Source of the DNA: Xylogone sp. PMI_703
Lineage: Eukaryota > Ascomycota > Leotiomycetes
Assembly: GCA_021399445.1 (NCBI GenBank)
Contig: JAJTUQ010000004.1
Span: 2,852,001-2,916,000, forward strand
Reading direction: 5' to 3'
DNA: 64,000 nucleotides
Of this stretch, positions 46,455-59,164 are shown in pieces (position 1 is the first letter of the stretch; each line of letters begins with the position of its first letter). Below the pieces are notes generated by a model. The model made no database searches and was not told the DNA's origin. It saw only the letters and a list, made by a program, of their open reading frames with translations. The position numbers were made by a program, and so were the translations under genes.

Positions 46455-49400
46455 GACTGCGATTGGCGTGCTCTGCAAAAGTCCTGGATATGCTGCAGGT
46501 GGGAGTCCCGTGACAGATCCTGACTAGATGTGCTTCAGTCTCGCAGGCCCCTAAGATCCAGCAACACAGGTGACGGCGACAGTGACGGTGACGGTGACTC
46601 GTTCTTGATACGACGGGATGGGACAGGACGGCTACTAAGTACTGAAGGGAGGTAAGAGCGAGGTGGCATTTAGAGTTGGGTGGCATGAAGGCTTATGTAG
46701 AGATTCATGAATGGAGGGACTAGCGGCGTGCAGGTTCCATGTCAGCGGTGATCTGACGCGCATAGTACAGATGGCCGAGCATTAATGGAAGTGGTAAGGC
46801 GGGCTCATGGCACGAGAAGGGGATTTTTGCTGCCCAGAGCCCACGAAAGGAGGTGAATGAGCTATTGTTGGTCCTGCATGCTCCATCTTGCCCCCTCGCC
46901 TGCCTGCTGAGGGTGGCAGGTCTACAAGGTACCATGTACCTTTTCGTACCAACCGATTCCTGGGGAGGCCAATCACTTTGGAGGCGAATTATTAGACATG
47001 TTTCTGGGCATCTTTCCGGATCATCGAGGCTAGTCCGGGCGCGAATTGAGGATGCAAATAGTGGGTATCAAGGGCTGGTTTCATAGCCGCTGTTGGGCGT
47101 TTTCCCGCAGCGCCATTGACTTGTCTAAGTTAGCTGATTAGCTCTTTGCGGCGGTGGACTGAATCTCTCTCTAGTCCTCTAGCTCTCTCGTTGCCTCTTC
47201 TGGCTCCTCGGTGGCCCTTTACACAATCTCTTCTACATCACTCAATTTGCCCCGCCATCGGGCTTGGGCGGTTTTGACGGTACAATGGCATTGAAACCCA
47301 CCCCCTCCCCCATTTTGTGACGGCACAGCGAGTCAGCCGGACGCCCTCTACCGCAGGGTGGGTGTAGCAACGGCCCTCCTGTAAGGCTGTACGAGGTTCA
47401 ATTTCCTGCGAGGCTTGATCTCACGGTCAGCTTGGTTCGCAGTCGATCTCCCGCACCGTCATCGCATGTTATGTGCTCACTCCCAGGTGCTAAGATCCAG
47501 TCGATGCTTTCTCAGCAAACGTCTCTGCGCCATCTATAAAAGAGCTTTGGCCTTCGATCCGGAAAAAGTTGGAAGTTGCTGCGTATTTACACCAATTGCC
47601 ATGCGTAGCCTGCATTTGACGGAGTTGTGGCAGGCGTGATCCAGATCTCCTCGTACGTACACAGGACCTCGGTGGCAAAGAAAGAGCTCGGGACGGCAGC
47701 ACTTCAGCGGGAGAAGGATCTTGCATGCACCATCTAGAAGGACCAATTCCGGTAGCAACGGCGCCAGGTGCTGCTTTAGTGTGTGCTGGCTACATATTGG
47801 AGCAGTCCCGGCGGCGGTTTGGCCAAGAATTAAGGTACGGAGAGTACGAGGGGGCAGTACTAGGAGCTGGCTAGCTACGGAACTAGGTACGGTATATCTG
47901 TGAAGCAGCGCCTCCCAGTTACTGTGGTATGTATCGGAGAGACCCTGACTCCCCCATCCAAGATAGCTCCCAAGCCTGCCGAGTCAGCTCGGACGGCCAT
48001 GCCGGGCGATGAAGAGGGAAGAGGGCAGCAACCGTCGGGTAGACACCGAGATAGCTCGAGACATACAGGTTCTGGTTCGGGATCGGAAGTACAAGGCGAC
48101 TCTGGCGCATTGTTGCGTGCTCTCCTGTACGTACAGGTACTTGATGTACTGTACACATGGTATCTGCGTAGATGCGAGATTTTATCAAGATGCAGCCACC
48201 GGAAGAGGGGCAGTTTAGTGCTGTCACTGCTCGTCCCAATGCGGGCAATTGTGGCAGTCGCCTGGTGGACCGAGAGTACGAAGCACATCCGGCAGACGTC
48301 GTTGCTGTATGGGATCTGGGATTGTGAGGGAAGGGGGCGTTCCTGTGCGGTGCGCTGGGTAGAAGTCGGAGGTAGACTGTAGTCAGAGAGATTGGAGGAG
48401 GTCGGGCTTTCAGCTGAGGTGATCCTCGCTTGAGCCACGCCGCTCGCCTAGCGCTTCGGTCGCTGGGGCTATCCACAGTAGTCTGGCGTCCACTTGCGTC
48501 GTAGTGCATCTGCCTGCATCTGGAGGCCCCGCTAGACCTCCATTGGCCGCGCGCACGAGCCCTGTGGCACTTTTCAGCTGGAGAGGGCTCAGAGGGCCCT
48601 TCTGGTCGTCGAGGTGGTCGACCGCGTGAAGCAAATCACCATCGCGACAATTGTCCAGGTCTCCTTGCCACGGATCAATCTCGACCTCAATGCTGCATAC
48701 CCGTACAGATGTCCCGTGATGCAATCGCTCGAATGGCTCCGATCCACGGCGGCTACATAGTCTAGACAGTGCAGAAATTTTCTAATTGGCTTCGTCGCCT
48801 TCAATCGCTCTCTCGATCGTCTTTTCGTCAGCGCACATTTTTCCTTCACACAGAGACATGTCTTAAGCAGTGCATGGAGATGGCGAGAGCACAGCGATAG
48901 GAGGAGCTGGTTCGCCTCTCTCTTACAACAAACACAACACGCTGCATATGGAGTAACGGACGATACTGTAGAATTCCCCGGGCAGGTGTCATCCCGATCG
49001 ATCCTTCCAACATCAGCAGGCAGCGGTGGAGAAATTCCATATTATGCGCTGTAACCAACAGTTTGGGAGAGGAAGGAGTGAGAAAGCCCTCGGGTCCTTC
49101 AAGCTTGTCCATCAGCAAGGTCATGCTTCACTTGGCCTTTTTTCCCTGGAGCCCCTGCTGCTCGACCCAGGATAGGTCCCAGAACCACCTTGTTTCTCAC
49201 CCAGCTCCGGGCTGTGGCTCACCGTTACATTCCCAGGGCAGATAGGGCTGGGCTGGGATTCTGATTCCCATGTACTGGGGATGCGGCATAAGTGCGGCAG
49301 CCTCTCGCTCCAGATGCTTTGGATGGAAAGCCCAGCAGCAATGCCGCTTGCTGGCTTGGTGTGCGGCAAGCAACCACTGACGATGCGAACAACCCTACGA

Positions 49401-51878
49401 CTCTTCTGCTGCGTGCATTCTGCACTGACGCCTGATCGGTACTCGTTCAGGGTCCTTGATCCTCCAACCGGCCGGCCTGCAGCTCCTGATTGGCCCAACC
49501 CACCGGCTTCCCAGCAAACATCTTGGTCCCTGCACCTGTATGGTTGCGAAGCATCTACTAAGGCAGGTCATCGGCATACTTGCTTCTGGATATTTAATGA
49601 GGTGGTCACGGTCGAAGCTGTCCCGAAAGAGGTAGTCCGTTGCTGCGATAGGAAGAACGTTTGGTAATGCACCGTAACCTCTCATTCCTTGCAACCGAAC
49701 TGAACTCGTAAGCTGCCCTATCCGCTTTCATCTATTTCAAGATCTCGACGGCCTCAATGACAGTACTACCATACCGTCTTACTAGCTTCCGTGGCCTCAC
49801 AGGGCTGGATTCCAGATTCCAATACTTCGGCCCCTGGCCAACTGCCGATCAGGCTGCAGCAACCAAACGCAGCTGAACCGCCCCCAAGAGATGGGGTCGC
49901 AGGGAGCCTCAATCACGTGATCTAAACGCGCATCTGACGATAGGGACTTGGCCTTCTTCTAAATCGATCTTTCACCTGCAACCATGCGTGCTCCCCTACC
50001 ATTCATTCCCTTCTTTCTCACACCGCTCATTCCCATGGAATCCTCGGGTCAGATTCACAGTCTCGCTCAAGATACCGCATTCTTTTTGCCCCACCTCGGG
50101 CGAATCGTGCTGCCGTAAGATGGAGGGATGACGCTCTGGATCGGATTTACGGAGACCATTGTCCACATTAAGCCCTGGTTGGAGTGTGTTATGGCCTGCT
50201 GACTTCTAGACGCCTCGGACATTGATCATGGTACTGCAACCCCTCGATCCTGAATAGAGATTGTGCTCCCCGTTCGTCGAGTCTATTGGACATATGATAT
50301 TGGCTTTCTCGGTGGAAGATGGTCTAATGACAGGTATTTGTAACAACCACAGAAAAACATGGATCATGCAGGTTTCTCGTTCGTACATAGCTGCTTTCAT
50401 TGGAATAGTGTACGAGCGTTACCTCACATGTCCGGATTGTGTGGCCGCGGTTCCGGGGCTTCGGCTCCGGCCTTACGAAATATCGTAATATGGATGATTG
50501 AGACGAGGAGAGGGGTTGAATTGGGAGGAGGTGATATATGATACAACCTCATTTTGTTAGACATGGAGGTGGGAGGTAAGTTCTTTGTCTGCGCTGAGAG
50601 TTAAGGCTCTGCCTTGGAGGCTGAAGAGTCTGGATTGGACGACAAAATCTGCACTGACGTTGCAAATCTGAGGCTGCAGAGTTGTTTCAATAGTAAGTTA
50701 CATAAGCGTTTACATTGCCCTGCACTCTCAGAGAATGCTGGTGATTGTTGGACCTTTTTCTTGAGCTTAATCCCACGGTAAAATCTGCAACAGCGAATGA
50801 AACATGAACTTGCAGTTTCAAGCTGTCCCGAGACTTTCAACAGGTCCCAGCGCTATTCAAGTTTGAATGTATTTGTTATTTCATACAACCTCGATTGGGA
50901 CTCCTCAGGCAGTATGCGTGTCAGCCTCGAGGGGTTTTATGTACGGATTTATTGTTTCACCGTCACGATCTCGCAGAAATGTGTTGTCGAGGCGCTGCTT
51001 TTTAGCCTCATGCATGTAAGTCCAATCGGGATCTTTACTCTCTAAACATACTGTTCGTGGATCTACAGTACATGATCTGCATATTCTCATGCATCATGCC
51101 GGTAAAAGTGTTTAAATGCATAGCAGGCAGATCTTGTAAAAAACCAATCTACGGAATCTTCCGAGGATCTGTGTCATCAGTCGTTCCACAACATACAAAC
51201 CTTCAAACCTACAGAGCTTCAGCACTTTGAATCGGGAAGGAGAAAACTCGCGCAATTCGCGACCTGCACAGACATTGTTCCCCGGATCTCCTTGCGCCAT
51301 TAGTCGCTGATTAGATCTGAGGGAGCGATTGGAGGAGTATGGCCCCTGGCTGCATATCTCCTACTGCACGTCGAGTTTGAAAATGATTGGCTGCTTCTGT
51401 GAATTGAAATTTATCCTTCTCCAATCGCATCTTTCTCCTTAAATTCTCCATTCTGTGACTGCACTGCCTCGTCCACCATCGAGGATTTCAAAACAACTTC
51501 GAGGGCAACTATCATATTCGATGAGAGGGCAGTTTTGCAGCCAAGGAAGAAGAGGATTCTAGCAGATGAGTTACGTTATGAAACCAGAAGATGCCCGAGA
51601 AACCAGGTGAATGATTTCCTCATCAAGTAATTCTTGAGAGGTAAGTTTCGAAGACATCTATAAAAATGGCACAAGTATATGTCTCTCGCGCTCTCTCAAG
51701 CTCAATTTTCTCATCAATCCTGTACTTCTATATACCTTCAGTTGCTTTCTGCCCTATTTTGTTCAACTTTGATCTTAGCGCTGGCCGCTTCTCAAGACAA
51801 GACAGCCTACCTACCAAAATATTTTAGTCTAGATACTAGATACAGCAACTTGGTTAGGGAAATTGTATAGTCTGCAAG
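46455..51878. other. Gene-poor region, 5.4 kb
   Basis: The largest empty stretch. There are many short ORFs on both strands but none with domain-like composition. A GTGACG-type short repeat lies at 46570-46600 (possibly inside a 5' exon of the membrane-protein gene). A TATA-like element (CTATAAAAA) is at about 51658. Long regulatory sequence, decayed genes or non-coding RNA are all possible; the sequence does not decide. Confidence 0.5.
51658..51666 (+). promoter_or_regulatory. TATA-like element upstream of the Egh16-like gene
   Basis: TCTATAAAAA lies about 215 bp upstream of the ATG at 51879 and just before a pyrimidine-rich leader. The distance implies a leader of roughly 180 nt. This is inferred from the motif alone. 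Confidence 0.4.
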
Positions 51879-52810
51879 ATGCAGTATACGTCTACATTTG
51901 TTCTCCTAGCCTTTGCCGCCACCAACATCTTAGCCCACGGAGTTATTGATTCTATTATTGGCGCCAATGGCGTAACCATGCCGGGGCTTTCAGGTAAGCT
52001 ATACTAGAACATCTCGAAAACTTTGGGGATTTCTATTGACAAGCTCTAGTAATTGACGGAACGCCCCGTGACTGTGCGACTCCGGGGTGTGGTGCCGAAG
52101 CAGATACATCCATAATCCGTTCCCGTGAACTTGGTACCCAAAAAGCCTCCGCACTTGGCCGAACCCAAGGTGGCGGAGCAGTTGATGCAGCCAAGATGAT
52201 TTCACTTTTCATGGGAGGGGGATCCAATACTACTACGGCAAAAGAAACACGGGACATCTATAGGGAGAATATCCTTCGTCGAGCCCTGTTTGGAGGCGGT
52301 TCTGGTGGGAACGGTGGAACTAAGACACCAAAAGGCACAGTGGAGACTGGAGTCGAAGCTGCAGCAGGCACAGGTGAAGTATCTGGTCTGCCAACATGCT
52401 CGGATGACGGCATCGTGACAATGACCTTCCATCAAGTCAATCAAGACGGTGCAGGGCCTTTGACAGCCATGGTGGATCCAACATCCGGTGGCACCGACCC
52501 AGACGCCTTTGTTCCCGCGACTGTCACCCAAAATGTCCCAGGAAGTGGCATAGCTGGTCTCTCGACCGCCACGACTATGGATTTCCCAGTCGCCATCCAA
52601 ATGCCTGCGGGTATGACGTGTACTGGATCTGTAGGTGGAGCGTCGAATGTCTGTATAGCGAAGCTACAGAATAAAGCCCTGGCTGGTCCTTTTGGTGGGT
52701 CAGTTGCATTCACGCAGTCGGCCACGGCGAAGAAGAGAGCTGTGGAATATAATCGCGCGAAGCGTCGATCAGCTCGTCATGCTTTCCGTGAGGCGGCTGG
52801 TGATGAATAG
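51879..52810 (+). CDS. Egh16-like secreted protein (GEgh16/MAS3 family)
   Basis: Exons 51879-51993 and 52050-52810, with an intron at 51994-52049 (GTAAGC..CTCTAG), give 291 aa. Residues 1-19 form a signal peptide (TFVLLAFAATNILA). The mature protein would begin with His20 (HGVIDSIIGANGVTMPG). Across the splice the sequence reads SVIDGTPRDCATPGCGAEAD then TSIIR, followed by LGRTQGGGAVDAAKMISLFM; these blocks are typical of the Egh16-like family of secreted fungal proteins linked to plant surface penetration and appressoria. Six or more cysteines are spread along the chain. The C-terminus is basic (AKKRAVEYNRAKRRSARHAF), which is unusual for a secreted enzyme. The mature N-terminal His recalls copper-binding LPMO-like proteins, but activity is not shown by sequence. 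Confidence 0.88.
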
Positions 52811-53620
52811 ATTCAATTATTGGAAAGGGTGGTGGGCTGTGGAAGCTTACGTTAAGGGGGGAAATTGATACGAACAGTGCTTGTAAATAGCGTCCTCCAT
52901 TATCCCCAACCCACCTGAAAAAACACGGGAAAGTCATTTTCCATACGTTCTACAATCCTTCCATAAGCTAGTCCAAATATGTACACCTCAATCGAAATTG
53001 CATTTTTTTGCCTCCCCATCTCCTCTCAGTTTGGAAATGGCTGGACAGTTTTCCTTCCGGATGTGGGACACTAGAGCAAGTTGAGGAAGTGAGACATTGT
53101 TTTATTTGTTGTACAAGACACGCATGGTTAGGATGGACATAGCTCGATGGCCGTGCATAATTTTCCCGAAACATGCAGCTTTCGTTTTTTTTTAATTTGC
53201 CTCTTCTTCTGCCCTTCTTTGGGAAATTCTGCGAGAGAAAACTGTTTTGCATCTATGCAACTGGATTTTCTCTTAAGAGTGCTGTTCTAGGAAATTGTAG
53301 CCGAAAATTGTCACACAGAGATCATTTTATTTTTAATACTTGGTGCCTTCTTCGATGTGAACTGTCTAGATATTGAGATTACATCATGACTCGTAGATAT
53401 TTGACACGAGTGAAGAAGTTTTTCTAACATAAATGTTGTTTTATTTTTGTGTAGAGTCTCCTTCCGTACCTTAGATTGACACCTGAATATCCTACCTAAC
53501 CGGAGAAATGGTGCCTTTTTCAGCGTATACATACTTTTAAAAATGCCAGAGCCCTTCCTTTGAACGCCACGCTATGTAAAGCAGAATAATAACCTGTTCC
53601 CTTTTTGGCTCCGTGATGTT
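52811..53620. other. Convergent intergenic region, 0.8 kb
   Basis: 3' ends of the Egh16-like gene and of IMP4. T-rich and AT-rich; no gene, repeat or RNA was seen. Confidence 0.6.
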
Positions 53621-54687
53621 TCAAAGATAATCCTTCTTCTTGGCCGTCCTTGTGTACTGATTCAATCGCCATTCGACATCTCCATCCTTGTTCTCCAACG
53701 TACCTCCCCTGATCTCAAAGCATCTCATGGTCATGCGGGGTCCTACCTCAGCAAGCTCGACGCTCTGATATCCGGTCTTGACGAAAACATGGTGCCGAAC
53801 TTCAATACTGTCTTCAATATTCTTGAATGTAATGACTCGGTTTCCTAGTTTGGTCTTATTTGTAACAGGTTCTCTTGGTGGAAATAGGTGTTTTAAGATC
53901 TTAACTACTCGCTGACCTAATCGAGAGGTGAAGCCTTCGAATATGAGGTGCGGGTAGGATTCGCTAACAGTGCCACGAGTGCTGTCCGGTATATCGTGTC
54001 GAAGAACAACGTTGTGTAACGAGAATGATATTGTAGGTCCATGGGGGAAATGGGAGATTGTCATTGCCGTTGGTGTACCACGATGTTCATGTAGGACGAC
54101 CATGTCCGAAAGGCCAGCGGAATGTGCCGCTGCTACTAAAGTTGGTAGAACAAGGTGACCCCTATTCGTCCTTATTGAGGTGGGCAAGAGCAGTCTAACT
54201 TCTTTTCTTCTGGATTGTGAGAAGCTGGTTTTATATCTCGAGGTCATACCAACTTACGCAAATGCTGAAAGTCTTGTAGAAGGATTTCTCGATGTGGTCA
54301 CTAGGACCCTAGGATCTACTATGCCTGAAAGTTGCGCATATTCATCATCCAAATCCAGTTCCTCATTCACGGTTAAGTCTGGTCGAGATTCGTCGTACTT
54401 GTAATCTTCGCGCAACTTCTTGTCATTGGCAATTGCGGGATCTAGAGGTTTGCCAGTGGCCAATGACGCCCGAAGTTTTGCCCGCTTCTCTGCGATTTCA
54501 GCATCTCGAAGTGTTAAGGACCGTCGATACAAGTAGTCGCGACGTTCGCGGGCTTGTCTACGCTGTATCTTATATTAGCTTTTTTGTAAGAATTGATATT
54601 TAAGAAAAGAGGGCAAAGTATTTGGCGAGCTCTGAAGCACCACTATGCTAACTACTCTGTCCACCGGGAGAGGTTCCTTACAATCAT
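53621..54687 (-). CDS. IMP4: U3 snoRNP protein IMP4 (Brix domain)
   Basis: Minus-strand exons 54682-54687, 54258-54562 and 53621-54206 give 298 aa. The first coding exon is only ATG ATT; its donor GTAAGG and the acceptor ATACAG at 54563 join it to give MIRRQARERRDYLYRRSLTL, the classic IMP4 start. The second junction restores RLSAFAKEVRLLLPTS. The Brix domain spans about residues 85-270, with VTTSRNPSTRL, TNRGHLVLPTLV, ISHFPHGPTISFSL and HLIFEGFTSRLGQRV. IMP4 works with IMP3 and MPP10 in the SSU processome, stabilising the U3-pre-rRNA duplex. The length equals the family norm. The gene is divergent from UPF1, with 435 bp between start codons. Confidence 0.93.
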
Positions 54688-55122
54688 CTTTTCTGCGCTC
54701 AATTATAATTTTGTGAATAAAGATAGAAGGAGGTTCTTCAACATAAATTATTTAGCGCGAAAGCGCTTTATCGTCGGGTATCCGGCGCTAAATTTATCCG
54801 CAGATCGCTGCTTTCCAAAATCCCACATTATTCGCCTTCCACCTTCGAAAAGCCCCTCTATAACTTTCCGTTATTCGCTTCTTCGCCCAAAGATCGAGGC
54901 AAGGCTGAAGTATATCGATGATGACCTGAGGCTTATTGCCTGTTTGTTAAAGATCCTTCACTTTTTACTCGCCAGCGGGTTACTTTAACAAAGTGAGTGC
55001 CTTTGAGAGGCTTGAGCCTTCTCGGCGAACATAGAACACCTTGCTATCTTGCCACATTTGCGTTGACTCTGGAGCCTGATACTGATACTTTTGCTCGGAT
55101 AGGAGGCAAAAAGGGTTTCAAT
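54688..55122. promoter_or_regulatory. Bidirectional promoter region between IMP4 and UPF1
   Basis: The 435 bp between the two ATGs must hold both promoters. It contains the inverted pair ATTTAGCGC (54750-54758) and GCGCTAAAT (54785-54793), plus the near-palindrome AGCGCGAAAGCGCT at 54754-54767, whose GCGCGAAA core looks like an E2F/MBF-type site. A 5' UTR intron for UPF1 is possible but not proven. Confidence 0.5.
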
Positions 55123-58100
55123 ATGGAAGGCGCCTTTACGCATCTGGGAAACCATCTAATCTCTGATTCAGCCGCAGCTATCAATGCCGGTGCGGACGAT
55201 CTGTCGAATATCGATCCCGATGAAAGTCTGCTTTACGGACAGTATGGTGGCCGCGGTGGTCTAGGTTCAAGCAGGCGCAGGAACGATGACGATGATAATG
55301 AGACAGAGCTATATGACGACGATGATACGGAGAGTCTGGCTAGTGTCCCTGTCGAAGGTATGAAAACGTTGGGACTTAGAGCTAATGAAGACGAAAAAGA
55401 ACTCCCAGCACATGCTTGCGCGTAAGTCTTGAAATTTGATAATCAATGCTTCTATTTGCATTTACTAATTGCCTGACTAGATACTGTGGAATTCATAACC
55501 CGAAATGCGTTATCAAATGTCTTGGCTGCAGTAAATGGTTCTGCAGCGCTCGTGGAAATGCCACTTCTTCCCATATCGTCAATCACCTTGTTCGCGCCCG
55601 TCACAAGGAAGTACAGCTTCATCCGGACTCAGCCTTGGGCGACACTGTCCTAGAATGCTATAACTGTGGTACGAAGAATGTATTTTTACTCGGTTTCATC
55701 CCAGCAAAGTCAGATTCAGTTGTGGTTCTCTTATGTCGCCAACCATGCGCTTCTACCCCTTCTTCAAAGGACATGAGCTGGGATATCTCCAGATGGCAAC
55801 CTCTGATTGAAGATCGTTCTTTTCTATCTTGGATTGTTGCAGTACCGACAGATGCCGAGCAGCTTCGAGCCCGCCACTTGACTCCACCAATGATCGCAAA
55901 GCTTGAGGAAATGTGGAAAGACAATGCGAATGCGACAGCCGCGGACCTCGAAAAAGCCGCCGGCATCGATGATGACCCAGCTCCAGTTTTACTGAAATAC
56001 GATGATGCATACCAGTATCAAAATGTTTTCGGACCATTGGTCAAAATCGAAGCAGACTACGATCGGAAATTGAAGGAAGCGCAATCCGAAGATGGGCTCG
56101 TCATTCGCTGGGATTACGGTCTTAACAACAAACATCTTGCAAGTTTCGTTCTTCCAAAAATTGAACTTGGCGATGTCAAATTGGCGGTTGGAGATGAAAT
56201 GCGCCTCAAGTACAAAGGGGAGCTCCGTCCGGCATGGGAGGGGGTTGGTTACGTAGTCAAAATTCCGAATAATCAATCCGACGAAGTCACAATTGAATTG
56301 CGCAAAGTAGGCAGCGACAAATCCGTCCCAACAGAATGCACTCACAATTTTTCTGCGGATTATGTCTGGAAAGCAACTTCTTACGATCGTATGCAACTTG
56401 CAATGAAAACTTTCGCTGTGGATGAAATGAGTGTTTCTGGATACATCTTCCACAAGCTTCTCGGTCACGAAGTTGCAGCTGCGCCAATGAAGATTCAAAT
56501 GCCCAAAAAATTCAGTGTACCGGGTTTGCCTGAGCTGAACAGCAGTCAAATCAATGCTGTCAAGAGCGTATTACAGAAGCCGCTTAGTCTTATTCAGGGT
56601 CCACCAGGAACTGGCAAGACAGTAACATCTGCTACTATTATTTACCACTTGGCAAAGGTCAATGGCGGGCAAGTCCTAGTTTGTGCACCATCTAATGTCG
56701 CTGTGGATCAACTTTGCGAAAGAATCCACCGTACTGGACTCAAAGTTGTGCGTCTTACAGCCAAGTCTCGTGAAGATGTTGAGTCATCAGTTGGATTCCT
56801 CTCTCTTCACGAGCAAGTACGGATGAATGACAGCAACTTGGAGCTGACCAAACTATCACAACTGAAGACTGAACTCGGCGAGTTATCTAGCCAGGATGAG
56901 AAGAAGTTTAAGACACTCACTCGAGCTGCTGAGCGCGAAATCCTTAGTAATGCTGATGTTATCTGCTGTACGTGCGTTGGTGCTGGTGACCCTCGCCTTG
57001 CGAAGCTGAAGTTCCGAACTGTTCTGATTGACGAATCTACCCAATCTGCCGAACCGGAATGTATGATACCTCTCGTTCTCGGGTGTAAGCAAGTAGTGTT
57101 GGTTGGAGACCATCAGCAGCTCGGACCGGTTATCATGAACAAAAAGGCTGCAAAGGCGGGTCTCAACCAGTCTCTATTCGAGCGCCTTGTAATTTTGGGT
57201 CTTGCTCCGATTCGGCTCAACGTTCAATATCGTATGCATCCGTGCCTTTCGGAATTTCCTTCGAACATGTTTTATGAAGGTTCTCTTCAGAATGGCGTCA
57301 CCATGCAACAACGACTTCGAAGAGACGTTGATTTCCCATGGCCAGTGGCAGATACTCCCATGATGTTCTGGTCTAATCTTGGTAATGAAGAGATCTCAGC
57401 CTCCGGTACCTCATATCTCAATCGCACTGAAGCCGCCAATGTTGAGAAGATTGTCACTCGTCTGTTCAAAGCCGGTGTTCAACCACAAGACATTGGTGTT
57501 ATCACTCCATATGAAGGTCAGCGAAGTTACGTTGTCAGCACTATGCAGAACACTGGTACATTCAAGAAAGAGAACTATAAGGAGATTGAAGTGGCTTCGG
57601 TCGATGCATTCCAAGGAAGAGAAAAAGACTTCATTGTGTTGTCATGTGTCAGATCAAATGATCACCAAGGCATTGGTTTCTTGAGCGATCCTCGCCGCCT
57701 GAACGTCGCTCTTACCAGAGCCAAATACGGACTTGTAATCATTGGTAACCCTAAAGTGCTTTCTAAGCATCCCTTATGGCACTATCTCTTGTTACATTTC
57801 AAGGACCGAAATTGTCTCGTTGAAGGCCCACTTACAAACTTACAAACTTCCTTGCTGCAGTTCAGCCGCCCAAAGACAACTTATCGTGGTCCTCAACGCT
57901 ACCAGATGTCCTATTCAGCTGCGAATGGACGTGTGGGTGGTACCAATGGCAAACTACACCAAGACTACCCTGACACCGGTTCGCTCATGAATTACATTCC
58001 TGATGATGTGTCGTCGATTCATTCATCTGCTCTAGGTGGCGTCGATCTCGGCTCTGCATATCCCCAGATGTTCTCAAGCTTTACCCCAGAACATTGGCCT

Positions 58101-58463
58101 GGCTTGGACAGGGGGGTTCGTCCTAATGGCCAGAAACACAAAGGCCGTGGAGCAGCTAGCATTGCTGGAGAATCTGTTGCAGCTAGTGAGCTTACTGATG
58201 CAACTAGCAGTGTTCCTGGTCAAGGTGGGGTCAGCCTTGGCTCTGGACTGAGTCTCAATGATACTCAGAAACATGCTAGCTTAAACCAGTCTGATCGTTT
58301 GAAGCGCTATGTTGAGTCGGGTGGCCGCATGGCTGACTACAAAATCGGTGATGGTGGAAGCGTTTTTGGAAGCAGTTCATTATTGGGTGCTCGTCGGCTT
58401 GATGACGATGAGAAGAGTGTCTCTACGGCATTCGCAAGCCAAGTTGGCGGAGGCTATGACTGA
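55123..58463 (+). CDS. UPF1: ATP-dependent RNA helicase UPF1 (nonsense-mediated decay)
   Basis: Exons 55123-55421 and 55481-58463, with an intron at 55422-55480 (GTAAGT, CTGAC branch, TAG), give 1,093 aa, as in other UPF1 proteins. The splice produces the start of the Cys/His-rich zinc domain: [49 protein letters not shown] and [14 protein letters not shown]1 helicase motifs follow: Walker A GPPGTGKT (near residue 470), [23 protein letters not shown] in place of a DEAD box, [27 protein letters not shown] and [14 protein letters not shown]. The N-terminus is acidic; the C-terminal 200 residues are Gly/Ser-rich with few SQ sites. UPF1 binds UPF2 and translation release factors and triggers decay of mRNAs with premature stops. 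Confidence 0.97.
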
Positions 58464-59164
58464 TTGATGTTTGTAATATCCCGCTCTATGGGATAGTGAC
58501 ATACAATGATTGAACGGAATTGTTCCGGGTCTTTAGACAGCTACGATTGAGCTGCAAAAGTCAGTTGGAAACCCCGAGTTTCGTCGGCCTTTTCGACAAA
58601 GTAGTCTTAATGGCTACTGTCTGGGCAATTGCCAATCATGGCCCCAACAATCAAAGTAGCGCCTCCAAAAGCCGCTTCAATAAATCTAGAGAGGGTGTGT
58701 ATGTATGTGGTGGAACGAAATTGGATGAGCCCAGGGGGTTGCTTTAGTGGGTGTTGCTTCGATGGAAGTCGGTCATATTATTGCGAGATCTGAAAATCTG
58801 GCAGTACGGGTTTTAGATGCATAGTCACACTCCTTTTCATGAACAAATACAAAGCCTAGCAGGGTTCTTGTATTCCTAGTTAATCGTGTTCTAGAATATC
58901 CGCTTGTATGCAGATTGCAATTAAAGCCTTTGCTACCTATTGCGGTTATTTGTTTTCCTGTTCCTGCGAGAATTTATGAAATACCCGGTTTGGTATTTCC
59001 TCTAACCTCTATTAACAATTTTGTACAAGACTGCCGTCTAACATCCAAATATGTCTGACTCGAGATCCTTTAAAAGATAAACATTCATACATCCAAATAA
59101 GGTAATATGAATAAATTATATTGTACAAGTCAAATACCAGGAATGGATTAATGATACCTTGATA
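58464..59164. other. Convergent intergenic region, 0.7 kb
   Basis: 3' ends of UPF1 and the Zn2Cys6 gene. AT-rich beyond 58.8 kb; nothing else was seen. Confidence 0.6.

Noticed and set aside
47875..48509. ORFs of 160-196 codons around 48 kb on both strands
   Set aside because: Three frames are open at once on opposite strands with unlike, motif-free translations, so none stands out as coding.
53621..54247. IMP4 as two separate genes
   Set aside because: The two halves join across a 51-nt intron (54207-54257) to give the intact Brix sequence, so they are one gene.
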